From Candidatus Izemoplasma sp. (GTDB lineage: Bacteria > Bacillota_I > Bacilli_A > Izemoplasmatales > Izemoplasmataceae): a stretch of DNA of 26,356 bases. Of this stretch, positions 15,780 to 23,973 are shown in pieces. The stretch lies in contig SLFZ01000118.1 in assembly GCA_007123975.1 (NCBI GenBank), forward strand, positions 1-26,356, given 5' to 3'. A model generated the notes under the pieces. It searched no databases. It saw only the letters and a program-made list of their open reading frames with translations, and had not been told where the DNA came from. A program made the position numbers and the translations under genes. The first letter of the stretch is position 1; each line of letters starts with the position of its first letter.

Positions 15780-18179
15780 GACGACGATGTTAATCAGTTT
15801 TCCAGGCACAACAATAACTTTCTTAATCGGCTTGCCATCGATAAATTTCTGTGTTTTCTCACTGTCGAGGGCGAGCGATTCAAGCGTTTCTCTCGGGGTG
15901 TCTTTTGCGACCTCGATTTTATCGCGCACCTTACCGTTGACGCTAATGACCATCGTGATCGTGTCATCGACCAAGTAGGTGGGGTCGGGTTTTGGATACG
16001 CCGCGAAGGTTAAACTTTCGCGGTTGCCGAGGCGTTCGTTCAACTCTTCGGTGATGTGTGGAGCGAACGGATGAAGCAGCCGCAACAAATTCTCAAAGGC
16101 GTCTTTAGGAACCACTTCAAGCGCGCTCAAGTCGTTGGCGAGGGTCATTAGTTTGGAAATCGCCGTGTTGAACTTCGACGCTTCGATGTCGGCGTTGACG
16201 CCGTTGATGGTTTTGTGGACGATTTTCAGAACCTCAGTCGATGGAGTGTCATCGGTCAAGTGATCGGCGAGGCGCCAAACTTTGTCTAAGAAACGACGGG
16301 CGCCTTTGACACCCGATTCGCTCCACGGGGTGGATTGTTCGTAGTCGCCAATGAACAAAATGTAAAGGCGAAGCGTGTCGGCGCCGAAACGCTCGACGAT
16401 GTCCATCGGGTTGACGACGTTGCCTTTGGATTTGCTCATCTTGTCGCCGTCAGGGCCTAAAATCAAGCCTTGTGCGGTGCGTTTTTTGTAGGGTTCCCCC
16501 ATTGGCGTGACGCCGATGTCGTGTAGGAAGAGGTGCCAAAATCTCGAGTAAATGACGTGGCGGGTGACGTGCTCCATGCCGCCGTTGTACCAATCGACGT
16601 TCATCCAGTAGGTGAGTTTTTTGTAGTCGGCTAAGGCTTTTGCGTTTTTAGGATCGGTGTAGCGTAGGAAATACCAGCTGCTGCCGGCCCATTGTGGCAT
16701 CGTGTCGGTTTCGCGTTTTGCCGGTTTGCCGCATCTTGGGCAGGTTGTGTTGACGAAATCATCGATTGCCGCGAGCGGGCTTTCACCATCGGCGGCGGGC
16801 TCAAAGCGTTCGACGGCGGGCAAGGTCACGGGCAGGTCTTCTTCGTTGACGCCGACCATCCCGCAATCGTCGCAGTGGACGATGGGAATCGGTTCTCCCC
16901 AGTATCGCTGGCGGTTGAACGCCCAGTCTTTCATTTTGTAGTTGATGGCGCGGCTGCCGAGTTTTTCTTTTTCAAGAAAGTCAATGGTCGCGGGAATGGC
17001 TTCTTTGACGTCCATGCCATTGAGGAAGTCGCTGTTGACGAGGATGCCGGTCTCGGTGTCGGTGTAGGCGGCTTCGGTGACGTCGCCGCCTTGGATGACT
17101 TCGACGATGTCGAGGTTGTGTGTTTTCGCAAAATCGTGGTCACGCTGATCGTGGCCCGGAACGGCCATGATGGCGCCGGTGCCATACCCCATCATCACGT
17201 AATCGGCGACGAAGATTGGGATGCGCTTTTTGGTGCCGGGATTGATGGCTTCTAGCCCGTCAAGTCTGACGCCGGTTTTATCTTTGACGAGTTGCGTGCG
17301 TTCAAACTCGCTTTTGTGGCGGGCTTGTTCGCGGTAGCGGTCGATGGCGTCTTTATTGCGTATTTTTCCACGGGCTTTTTCCAGCAGCGGATGTTCGGGA
17401 GCGATGACCATAAACGTTGCGCCAAAAAGGGTATCAGGTCGTGTGGTGAACACCCTGAGCGATTCATCCGTGTCGGCCACGGCGAAGGTAATCTCGGCGC
17501 CGACGCTCCGGCCAATCCAGTTTTCCTGTTCGGTCTTAATTCGTGGCAGTGTCTCTAAATCCTTTAGTCCATCTAACAGTTTTTCGGCGTAGGCGGTAAT
17601 CTTCAAAAACCAAACGTCTTTTTCCTTTTGCACGACCGGCGAATCGCAGCGGTCACATGCTCCGCCCTGGCTTTCTTCGTTGGAGAGCACGACTTTGCAT
17701 GAAGGGCAGTAGTTGACATCGGTTTTGTTGCGGTAGGCAAGGCCATGTTCAAAGAGCTTCAGAAAAATCCATTGTGTCCACTTGTAGTAATCGGGGTCGG
17801 TGGTGTCAACAACACGGTCGAAATCAAAACTAAACCCGACGTCTTTAAGCTGTTTGGTGAAGGTTTCGATGTTTTGATCGGTCACGGTGCGGGGGTGAAT
17901 CTTCGCTTGCATGGCGTAGTTTTCCGTCGGCAAGCCAAACGCGTCAAAGCCGATGGGAAAAAGCACGTTATGCCCTTCCATGCGGCGTTTACGGGCGACG
18001 ATTTCTAAGCTTGTGTAGGCGCGGATGTGGCCGACGTGCATGCCGGTCCCTGACGGGTAGGGAAACTCCACAAGCGCATAATACTTCGGTTTATCATCAA
18101 AATCGACGGCGGCGAAAACGTTGTTGTCGTACCATGTTTTCTGCCATTTTGGCTCAATGGTTTTGGGGTTGTAACGCAT
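15777..18179 (-). CDS. leuS: Leucyl-tRNA synthetase
   Basis: This 800-residue class Ia synthetase charges tRNA-Leu. The HIGH motif appears as HVGH (residues 48-51, in PSGTGMHVGHIRAY), a zinc-ribbon-like CPSC...CDRC lies in the connective region, the CP1 editing domain has TTRPDTLFGATFMVIAPEHP, and KMSKSKGNVV near residue 570 is the KMSKS loop. The C-terminal anticodon-binding and small C-terminal domains are present (ISVNGKVRDKIEVA). A GTG three codons upstream is also in frame, but AAGGAGTGATT is correctly spaced for the ATG at 18179. Expression is controlled by the leucine T-box leader directly upstream. Confidence 0.98.
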   Translation of the reverse strand: MRYNPKTIEPKWQKTWYDNNVFAAVDFDDKPKYYALVEFPYPSGTGMHVGHIRAYTSLEIVARKRRMEGHNVLFPIGFDAFGLPTENYAMQAKIHPRTVTDQNIETFTKQLKDVGFSFDFDRVVDTTDPDYYKWTQWIFLKLFEHGLAYRNKTDVNYCPSCKVVLSNEESQGGACDRCDSPVVQKEKDVWFLKITAYAEKLLDGLKDLETLPRIKTEQENWIGRSVGAEITFAVADTDESLRVFTTRPDTLFGATFMVIAPEHPLLEKARGKIRNKDAIDRYREQARHKSEFERTQLVKDKTGVRLDGLEAINPGTKKRIPIFVADYVMMGYGTGAIMAVPGHDQRDHDFAKTHNLDIVEVIQGGDVTEAAYTDTETGILVNSDFLNGMDVKEAIPATIDFLEKEKLGSRAINYKMKDWAFNRQRYWGEPIPIVHCDDCGMVGVNEEDLPVTLPAVERFEPAADGESPLAAIDDFVNTTCPRCGKPAKRETDTMPQWAGSSWYFLRYTDPKNAKALADYKKLTYWMNVDWYNGGMEHVTRHVIYSRFWHLFLHDIGVTPMGEPYKKRTAQGLILGPDGDKMSKSKGNVVNPMDIVERFGADTLRLYILFIGDYEQSTPWSESGVKGARRFLDKVWRLADHLTDDTPSTEVLKIVHKTINGVNADIEASKFNTAISKLMTLANDLSALEVVPKDAFENLLRLLHPFAPHITEELNERLGNRESLTFAAYPKPDPTYLVDDTITMVISVNGKVRDKIEVAKDTPRETLESLALDSEKTQKFIDGKPIKKVIVVPGKLINIVV

Positions 18180-18203
18180 TGTAATCACTCCTTATAGGTC
18201 AAT

Positions 18204-18233
18204 AAAAAAGTCCGCCCTTACGCAAGGACGAAC
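18204..18233 (-). terminator. Intrinsic terminator of the leuS T-box leader
   Basis: In the minus-strand reading GTTCGTCCTT pairs with AAGGGCGGAC (10 pairs, including G-U) around a GCGT loop and is followed by six T. It competes with the T-box antiterminator just upstream and lies about 25 bases before the leuS ATG. Confidence 0.88.
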
Positions 18234-18401
18234 CCTACAGTCCGCGGTACCACCTTCGTTCCGGCTTGCGCCGGCACTCAACGCCCTTAACGCGGGCAAC
18301 GACAAGCTCAACGGACGAGTTCACGAGACCACACCACCGGTTTACACCACCCACCGGCTCTCTTGAGATGCTTAATCGCTACTGCTTCCGCGTCATCGCT
18401 T
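18204..18401 (-). promoter_or_regulatory. T-box riboswitch, leucine specifier, controlling leuS
   Basis: Read on the minus strand, the leader contains AGCGATGACG near the Stem I base, the AGAGAGCCGG and GGTGGGTGGTG apical stretches, GTGAACTCGTCC in the specifier loop with CTC (Leu) at 18319-18317, and the near-invariant T-box AAGGTGGTACCGCGG at 18256-18242. The TGGT bulge complements an ACCA tRNA end, fitting discriminator A73 of tRNA-Leu. A terminator hairpin follows. Uncharged tRNA-Leu should stabilise the antiterminator and switch leuS on. Confidence 0.93.
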
Positions 18402-18407
18402 TGGTTT

Positions 18408-18436
18408 ATCTTATCATATCAAGCCCTTGCGGGCAA
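18408..18436 (-). promoter_or_regulatory. Probable leuS promoter
   Basis: In the minus-strand reading, TTGCCC (18436-18431) is followed by 17 bases and TAAGAT (18413-18408), just after the stop of the DUF1189-type gene. The start site would fall near 18401, right before the T-box Stem I. TATGAT, five bases upstream, is an alternative -10. Confidence 0.6.
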
Positions 18437-18439
18437 GGT

Positions 18440-19285
18440 TTACTGGCGATAAATTCGCCGGAAGAGTTCCATCGACAAGCGGTTCATCTGACGGAACGCG
18501 AGGAAAAGCGCGACGATAAATAGGAAGAATGAGATGTTGTAGACGACGCTGAAGAGCTCGTGGAAGATCATCACCACAAACAACATCGTTGCCGCATAGG
18601 CCATCATCACATACATTTGCTTAAACGGTACTTGCGGAATCCGCATCCGTGTTAAAAACGCATTCAAGAGCACAAACACGTTAAACAGCAAGAAGTTACC
18701 AACCACCGCGGAAAAGAGATTCAACCACATGAAGAACCCACGAGCCGGTTGAAGCGACTGGTCGAGAAACACCATGAAATCGTCGTAAAACGCGCGAGGG
18801 TTCTCCTCGTCGTAGGTGAAGTTCAACTCGCTGAGGTCAAGGCCATAATCGGCGAGGGCTTTTTCGGATATCACCGTGCCCATGACGACCATGTAGGCCG
18901 TCTCGTCGTGGATGACCAAGTGAATACGCATCCGGTCGTAGCCGCTTGGGTCAAACGCACTGCGGCTGTCTAAGGTGACATCAAGCCCGGTCAAGGTTTG
19001 CCTCGCGGCGATGCCGCGAAGCACGCTGTGACGTGTGGCCTCGCCATCGCAAACTAGCGTTGCCTCGACAATGGCACAATCGGCCTCGGGCCGCGTGTAG
19101 TTTTCTCGCACCAACGACCGTTCGGACGGGGTAAGGTCGCTTCGCAACGATGCGTCCAATGCCGGCACCAGCGCCATCACCAACGCGAAAAGAAAGACGT
19201 AGAAAAACGCCTTAAATAAACGGTCTTTTCGATAGGCGATCAGCCCCTGTGGGGCGACAATCGCGGTGCGGATTTTATCGAGCAT
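18440..19285 (-). CDS. DUF1189-type membrane protein
   Basis: This 281-residue protein has a hydrophobic segment at ~26-44 after a short basic N-terminus, an extracytoplasmic stretch (~45-180) with a Cys pair (ADCAIVEATLVCDG), and three or four hydrophobic segments at ~183-268. Topology and sequence feel resemble the DUF1189 family of Bacillota, whose function is unknown; this is recognition rather than a search result. Upstream in-frame TTG and GTG codons exist, but they form part of the GGTGAT ribosome binding site in front of the ATG at 19285, which I take as the start. It is transcribed alone from a promoter divergent to the radical SAM gene; leuS follows from its own promoter. Confidence 0.72.
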   Translation of the reverse strand: MLDKIRTAIVAPQGLIAYRKDRLFKAFFYVFLFALVMALVPALDASLRSDLTPSERSLVRENYTRPEADCAIVEATLVCDGEATRHSVLRGIAARQTLTGLDVTLDSRSAFDPSGYDRMRIHLVIHDETAYMVVMGTVISEKALADYGLDLSELNFTYDEENPRAFYDDFMVFLDQSLQPARGFFMWLNLFSAVVGNFLLFNVFVLLNAFLTRMRIPQVPFKQMYVMMAYAATMLFVVMIFHELFSVVYNISFFLFIVALFLAFRQMNRLSMELFRRIYRQ

Positions 19286-19301
19286 GCGTATCACCAAGGG
19301 T

Positions 19302-19328
19302 ATTATAGCACAGATTCACGATTTTCAA
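19302..19328 (-). promoter_or_regulatory. Promoter of the DUF1189-type gene
   Basis: Minus-strand reading: perfect TATAAT (19307-19302) preceded by TGC (extended -10) and TTGAAA (19328-19323) at a short 15-base spacing. The leader would be only about 10 bases. It overlaps the opposing promoter of the radical SAM gene. Confidence 0.7.
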
Positions 19329-19343
19329 GAAGTGTGCTACAAT
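19315..19343 (+). promoter_or_regulatory. Promoter of the radical SAM gene
   Basis: TTCACG (19315-19320), 17 bases, then TACAAT (19338-19343). The start site would be near 19350, about ten bases before the ATG. The -35 region is interlaced with that of the divergent DUF1189-type gene. Confidence 0.6.
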
Positions 19344-19360
19344 GTTCTCAGGTGATCGCC

Positions 19361-20302
19361 ATGACACAACCACACACCCACAAACGCTACCTGACCCTCA
19401 ACGACCATCTGCGCGCACGCTACGGACGCAAAGTCTTTAAAGTGCCGCTTGATGCCGGGTTCACCTGCCCCAACAAAGACGGCACCGCCGGCACCGGTGG
19501 GTGCGTGTTTTGCAGTCCGAGCGGCAGCGGCGACTACGCGGGCGATCAAGCCCTCACCCTCCGTGAGCAGTTCGACACCATCCGCGAGCGACTCCACGAT
19601 AAATGGCCCGACGCGGCCTACATTCCGTATTTTCAAGCCAACACGAACACCTACGCCGACTTAGACACGTTGCGTGCGTGTTTCGACCAGGCCGCAGGGT
19701 TTCATCCCGACGTCGTGGCCATCGCCATCGCCACCCGTCCCGACGCGCTCGAAAACGATGTCATCGACTACCTCGATTCGCTTTCCAACCGCGTCGATGT
19801 GACGCTCGAACTCGGGCTGCAAAGCATGCACGATGAGACAGGACAACGCATCAACCGCGGCCACGATCTCAACACATTCGATGCGGCGGTCATGCGGCTT
19901 GCGAAAACCGGGGTCGAGATTGTCGTGCACATTATTAATGGCTTGCCCGGTGAGACGCCGGCGATGATGTTGGATACGATTAAGCACCTCAACACGCTAC
20001 CGATTCATGGGGTGAAAATACACATGTTGCATGTCATGAAACGCACGGCGCTTGGCGAAGATTATGAAAAGGAGCCGTTCCCGCTGCTGGTTCTGCCGGC
20101 GTACGTGGACATTGTCGTGGAACAACTGCGTTATTTGCGGCCCGACATCGTCGTTCATCGGGTGACGGGCGACAGCCCAAAAGAGGCGCTTCTTGCGCCC
20201 GCGTGGACGCTTAAGAAGTTCGTCGTGATGAACGAAATCGACAAGCGCTTGCGCGCGCTTGATGCGCGCCAGGGCGATTGTTATAAAAAAAAGACGGATT
20301 AG
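19361..20302 (+). CDS. TIGR01212-family radical SAM protein (YhcC/YtqA-like)
   Basis: This 313-residue protein has the unusual cluster-binding motif of the family: Cys36-x11-Cys48-x2-Cys51 (CPNKDGTAGTGGCVFC) rather than the classic CxxxCxxC. It is followed by SGSGDYAG, YFQANTNTYADLDTLR, the VELGLQS-like LELGLQSMHDET and the HIINGLPGET barrel strands. Family members are predicted to act on tRNA or another macromolecule; I cannot assign a substrate. A GTG at 19334 is in frame but overlaps the -10 element, so the ATG at 19361, preceded by AGGTGATC, is the start. It is the only plus-strand gene and converges on citXG, the two stop codons overlapping at 20299-20302. Confidence 0.92.
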   Translation: MTQPHTHKRYLTLNDHLRARYGRKVFKVPLDAGFTCPNKDGTAGTGGCVFCSPSGSGDYAGDQALTLREQFDTIRERLHDKWPDAAYIPYFQANTNTYADLDTLRACFDQAAGFHPDVVAIAIATRPDALENDVIDYLDSLSNRVDVTLELGLQSMHDETGQRINRGHDLNTFDAAVMRLAKTGVEIVVHIINGLPGETPAMMLDTIKHLNTLPIHGVKIHMLHVMKRTALGEDYEKEPFPLLVLPAYVDIVVEQLRYLRPDIVVHRVTGDSPKEALLAPAWTLKKFVVMNEIDKRLRALDARQGDCYKKKTD

Positions 20303-21588
20303 TTGTCCGCCAATAAGAAGCGTGCGCGGTCTAAAAACAACACCAACGCCAACAGGTCGGCGCTCCCACCCGGGGAGACGCCTTTTTCTTTGAGCCTTGT
20401 TGACAAAGTCTGGTAAAGATGCATGTCGAAGGCTTTGTCGAGGACGGCACGAACCTCGGCTTTGGTTTCTTTTAAGGTGGTGTAGTTGTGGCGTTTGATG
20501 ATGGTGGTATCGTCAAGTCGGCTAACGATGGCGCAGAGTTTTTGGTAGTCGTTGTAGGTGGGATTCGGGTACCACGCCATGACGCTTGGGAACCCACTGG
20601 CGACTTCGCCACGGATGCCGCGAAGGCCATAGTTTAGGTAGATGCGTTCTCCGGCGGTTAGGAACGCTTTTTTATCGAGATTATCAAAGTCGTGTTTGGT
20701 GGCGCGTTGAACCCATGATTTCATCGTGTTCAACGTGTCTTCAAGGGAGCGTTGGCGACGAATGCCGTCCATGAAGAAAGGCAAAAAGGCGCCGAAGATA
20801 AAGATGGCCCCCTTGTGGGTGTTGATGCCGTTTGTGGCTTCAAACATCGCTTTTTCTGTGGCCTTGCCGAAAGCGCGGAGTTTTTCAAGGTTGTTGTCGA
20901 GGTCGTTGCCGACGTCGAGGAACGTTTTAAACCACGGTTTAAGCGCGATGATGGCAGCCTCAAAATGCGAGGCGTTCATGTCGGTGTGGCATCCGGGGTC
21001 GCGCGACGTGACAAGCCCGAACTTCGGATGCAAGGCGAGTTCTTCTTCAAGCGCACGGCTTGCGTCGGTGGTCAACCGCTCAAGCAAGTATTCGATGGTG
21101 CGGTTTTCGACGTGGGCTCTAAGGGCAGAGACAGAATGGGTCTGGGCGCGAGCGCAAGCGTGGGCCGGTTGGTCACACACAAAGCAACTTCGTGGTGGGA
21201 TGTCAAGTGATTCTCTTGTGATGCGACGTTTTTTGACGTACACATCGAGGTCGGCGTAGCGTCCGAGTGGATGGTCGGTTTCAAGGCGGATGGCTTCTTG
21301 TTTGGTGGCGATGGCGTCTTGGTCGATGGCGTAAAAAATGGCGTCGCCGGCTAAAGAGGTGTGGACGGTCCGCTGCTTGACGGTGAAGCGTTCGCCGATG
21401 ATGCGGTCGAAAACCTTCCGGTGCACGGTGGCGTACCAGGTGTTTTTCGGGGCGCCTGGCACGTTGGTTTTGTAGACGAGGAGCGTTCCTTTCCATTTCT
21501 TTTGCGCAAGGCGGCGAGCTTTGTCGGTTTCATCTCGGGCGGCGATTAATGTCGATTCAATGTCGCGTGTCACGTCGTCTGAGGGCAT
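20299..21588 (-). CDS. citXG: Fused CitX-CitG: apo-citrate lyase phosphoribosyl-dephospho-CoA transferase / triphosphoribosyl-dephospho-CoA synthase
   Basis: This 429-residue fusion supplies and attaches the prosthetic group of the acyl carrier subunit CitD. Residues ~1-165 are CitX: KTNVPGAPKNTWYATVHR, then GRYADLDVYV and PPRSCFVCDQPAHACARAQTHS with the conserved cysteines. Residues ~165-429 are CitG: ALHPKFGLVTSRDPGCHTDMN, ATNGINTHKGAIF and a C-terminal SPGGSADLLAL. Both halves look complete. CitX-CitG fusions are known in other bacteria. The ATG at 21588 has AAAGGAAG upstream and lies 32 bases inside citC; an open frame 42 codons longer is rejected. No terminator is visible before the converging radical SAM gene. 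Confidence 0.92.
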   Translation of the reverse strand: MPSDDVTRDIESTLIAARDETDKARRLAQKKWKGTLLVYKTNVPGAPKNTWYATVHRKVFDRIIGERFTVKQRTVHTSLAGDAIFYAIDQDAIATKQEAIRLETDHPLGRYADLDVYVKKRRITRESLDIPPRSCFVCDQPAHACARAQTHSVSALRAHVENRTIEYLLERLTTDASRALEEELALHPKFGLVTSRDPGCHTDMNASHFEAAIIALKPWFKTFLDVGNDLDNNLEKLRAFGKATEKAMFEATNGINTHKGAIFIFGAFLPFFMDGIRRQRSLEDTLNTMKSWVQRATKHDFDNLDKKAFLTAGERIYLNYGLRGIRGEVASGFPSVMAWYPNPTYNDYQKLCAIVSRLDDTTIIKRHNYTTLKETKAEVRAVLDKAFDMHLYQTLSTRLKEKGVSPGGSADLLALVLFLDRARFLLADN

Positions 21589-22570
21589 CGATGGCTTCCT
21601 TTCCTTCGCGGCTTTTAAGGTGGGTAAGGGTCGCGTTTGGGACGTATGGCGCAATCGCTTCAACGGGCTGGGTCTTAAGGATTTTTCGCACCGAAGATGC
21701 GCTGATTGGATCACCGTCTATTTGCATGCGTGGGATGATGGTCAGCATCGCACCGAGTCGGCTTTTCATCGCCCGGTTGTAGGCGTCGGTCATCGGGCTG
21801 AAGGGTTCTTCTCCGACGTAGCGGGCGGTAATCTTGAAGGCGGGAACGTAGTGTGCTTTAAAGATGGCGACGTCGAGTTCGGCGTGGGCTTCTACGACGG
21901 CGGCTTCTTCTTTGAGGAAATAGGTTGGAAACGTGGCGAGCGAGACGAGGTACTTTCCGCTTGGAATCACGTGAACGCCGGGGATATCCTTGCACGCATC
22001 GAAGACAATCTTGTACCGCAACGCAAAAGGAAACGAACTCGCGTCTTCGCTGACGACAAAAACAAGCGTCTGATCATGCTCGCTTGCGGCTTTTTTGATG
22101 AGATGGAGGTGGCCGTTGGTCATCGGGTTGGCGTTGACGACGACGGCGGCTTTGGGTGCGTCGTCGAGCTTTGCCTCACGCTTGATGGCATGGAGCGCGT
22201 CGCGAATGGAACCACCGCTTTCAAGCAACGCGACGCGATCGGTGTCGGCAATCAAGCTGAACCCGAGCGATTCAAACATTGCGGTGTGCTCCTTGGCGGC
22301 GAAGATGAAGGCATGGGTGATGCCACGTGCGGTGAGCCGTTTCACCATGTCGCCAATCAACCGTGCCATCAAGTTTTCACCGCGATGGGCGGCGTCAACG
22401 GCGACGCATTTGATGACGTTTTTCGCGCTTGAGGCGGTGGCGATAATCTTGCCGTCTTCTTTGATGACGATGGTGTCGTCGATGTCGTGGTCATAAGCGA
22501 GATGATGCACCCTCAAAAAGGCGGCGACGGCCGCTTTTTCACGGTCTAACACAACATCATGCACGCGCAT
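21557..22570 (-). CDS. citC: [Citrate (or citramalate) lyase] ligase
   Basis: This 337-residue enzyme acetylates the thiol of the lyase prosthetic group using acetate and ATP, activating the enzyme. The N-terminal third is a GNAT-like domain (KCVAVDAAHRGENLMARLI). The C-terminal part is a nucleotidyltransferase with VVNANPMTNGHLHLIKKAA (HxGH-like TNGHLHL) and ISASSVRKILK, the CitC counterpart of the ISSTxVR motif. AAGGAGTGATT precedes the ATG at 22570; a GTG three codons earlier lies within this ribosome binding site and is rejected. The gene starts five bases after citF and overlaps citXG by 32 bases. Confidence 0.93.
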   Translation of the reverse strand: MRVHDVVLDREKAAVAAFLRVHHLAYDHDIDDTIVIKEDGKIIATASSAKNVIKCVAVDAAHRGENLMARLIGDMVKRLTARGITHAFIFAAKEHTAMFESLGFSLIADTDRVALLESGGSIRDALHAIKREAKLDDAPKAAVVVNANPMTNGHLHLIKKAASEHDQTLVFVVSEDASSFPFALRYKIVFDACKDIPGVHVIPSGKYLVSLATFPTYFLKEEAAVVEAHAELDVAIFKAHYVPAFKITARYVGEEPFSPMTDAYNRAMKSRLGAMLTIIPRMQIDGDPISASSVRKILKTQPVEAIAPYVPNATLTHLKSREGKEAIDALRRRDTRH

Positions 22571-22575
22571 ACGAA

Positions 22576-23973
22576 TCACTCCTTAGCATGTAGCGTATCG
22601 AGGCGTTCGCCACGGCGGCTTTCAACGAATCCAATCGGGTGGGTTTTACGGGCCGTGCTTGCGGGCACCCCCGTGAGTGTGTGGGCAATGGCCATGAGGC
22701 CTTCAATGGTGTCAACGTGTAGGCCTGCTTTTTGGGCGGTTTCTATGATGCCTTGTCGAGCGGGGTTGATGGCGATGCCGCGTTCGGTGATGAGCACGTC
22801 AACGGTCTTCCCCGGGGTGGTGATCGTTGTCACACGCTCCTTGATGACGGGGATGCGTCCTTTGATGAGCGGTGTGACGATGAGGCTGAGTTTTGCGTCT
22901 TCGGCGGTGTCGCTATGGCCGCCTGAACCGCCGATGATGGTGTTGTGTGAGTCGGTGGTGACGTTGACGTTAAAGTCCAGGTCAATTTCGGTCGCCCCGA
23001 GGATTACGCAATCGAGGTCGGCGATGACGCGGTCGGGGTTGTTTGGGTTCGCGTAACGGTCCGCACTGATGGCGATGTGTGAAGCGTTTCTACGCAAGCT
23101 CGCGATGGCTTCAAGGTCAAAGCATTGCACGTCATAGAGTGTCTCAACAAGCCCGGCTTCAAGCATCTTCACATGGTGTCCGGTAATTCCCCCCGAAAAG
23201 AAACTGGCGTGGATTCGATCACGGGTCATTTTTTCATTCAGCATATCGACAACGCGAAGGCTGACGCCACCGGCGCCGCTTTGAAAGGAAAAGCCTTCCT
23301 TAATAACACCTAACGCATCCAACAATCGCATCGCGCTTCGGGCGATTTTCATGCCGATTGGATCGCGCGTGAGCGATAGCGTGCCGCTGGTGATGCCTTT
23401 CGGATCGCCGATGGAGTCTAAGACGAGAACGGCATCGACATCGGTTCCGTCGATTTGCGGATTTTCAAGATGATCGACCAGGGTGTCGGTCACAAGCACG
23501 ACATGCTTGGCGTGCTTCACATCTTCCATGGCGTATCCTAAACTTCCGCAGGCGGCGGGTCCCTCAAGGCCGGAGGCGTTTTTCTGCGCATCGACCGCCG
23601 GGGCGGCGACGAAGGCAATGTCGATTGGGTTGTCTCCTTCGATGACGGCGCGGGCACGGCCGCCATGGCTTTGCATGCGGAGGATGTCGCCGCTGGCTTC
23701 TTTGGCGAAGTATTCGGCAACGGGTCCGTTTAAGTAGTTGGTCGTTAAGCTTGCGACGGCGCCTTCTTCAAGCAGGGTCTTAAGGACCCGGTGAACCGGG
23801 AAGACTGCCGAGGGATAGAGGCGAAGGTTTTTTAGCTTGCGCCGACGCGCTTCATCTAACACGTGGTTTTGTACGGCGTCGCCGTTTCGTAGGTGGTGAT
23901 GAAACGATATTGACGCGCCGTCTTTGACGTTGAAATCGTCAAAAATGGCGGCGATGTCGGTGGTGGTTTTCAT
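22576..23973 (-). CDS. citF: Citrate/citramalate lyase alpha subunit (acyl-ACP transferase), short N-terminus
   Basis: This 465-residue alpha subunit swaps acetyl on CitD for the substrate acid, forming the citryl- or citramalyl-thioester. Recognisable family stretches are GASISFHHHLRNGDAVQN, the SHGGRARAVIEGDNPIDIAF segment, ACGSLGYAMEDVKHAKHVV, EGFSFQSGAGGVSLRV, DFNVNVTTDS, GGSGGHSDTAEDAKLSLIV and VTERGIAINPAR-like residues. E. coli CitF is about 510 residues; here the first ~50 residues before the ISFHH region are almost absent. No alternative upstream start is plausible, because the ATG overlaps the citE stop (ATGA). The core is complete, so activity is likely. Confidence 0.93.
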   Translation of the reverse strand: MKTTTDIAAIFDDFNVKDGASISFHHHLRNGDAVQNHVLDEARRRKLKNLRLYPSAVFPVHRVLKTLLEEGAVASLTTNYLNGPVAEYFAKEASGDILRMQSHGGRARAVIEGDNPIDIAFVAAPAVDAQKNASGLEGPAACGSLGYAMEDVKHAKHVVLVTDTLVDHLENPQIDGTDVDAVLVLDSIGDPKGITSGTLSLTRDPIGMKIARSAMRLLDALGVIKEGFSFQSGAGGVSLRVVDMLNEKMTRDRIHASFFSGGITGHHVKMLEAGLVETLYDVQCFDLEAIASLRRNASHIAISADRYANPNNPDRVIADLDCVILGATEIDLDFNVNVTTDSHNTIIGGSGGHSDTAEDAKLSLIVTPLIKGRIPVIKERVTTITTPGKTVDVLITERGIAINPARQGIIETAQKAGLHVDTIEGLMAIAHTLTGVPASTARKTHPIGFVESRRGERLDTLHAKE

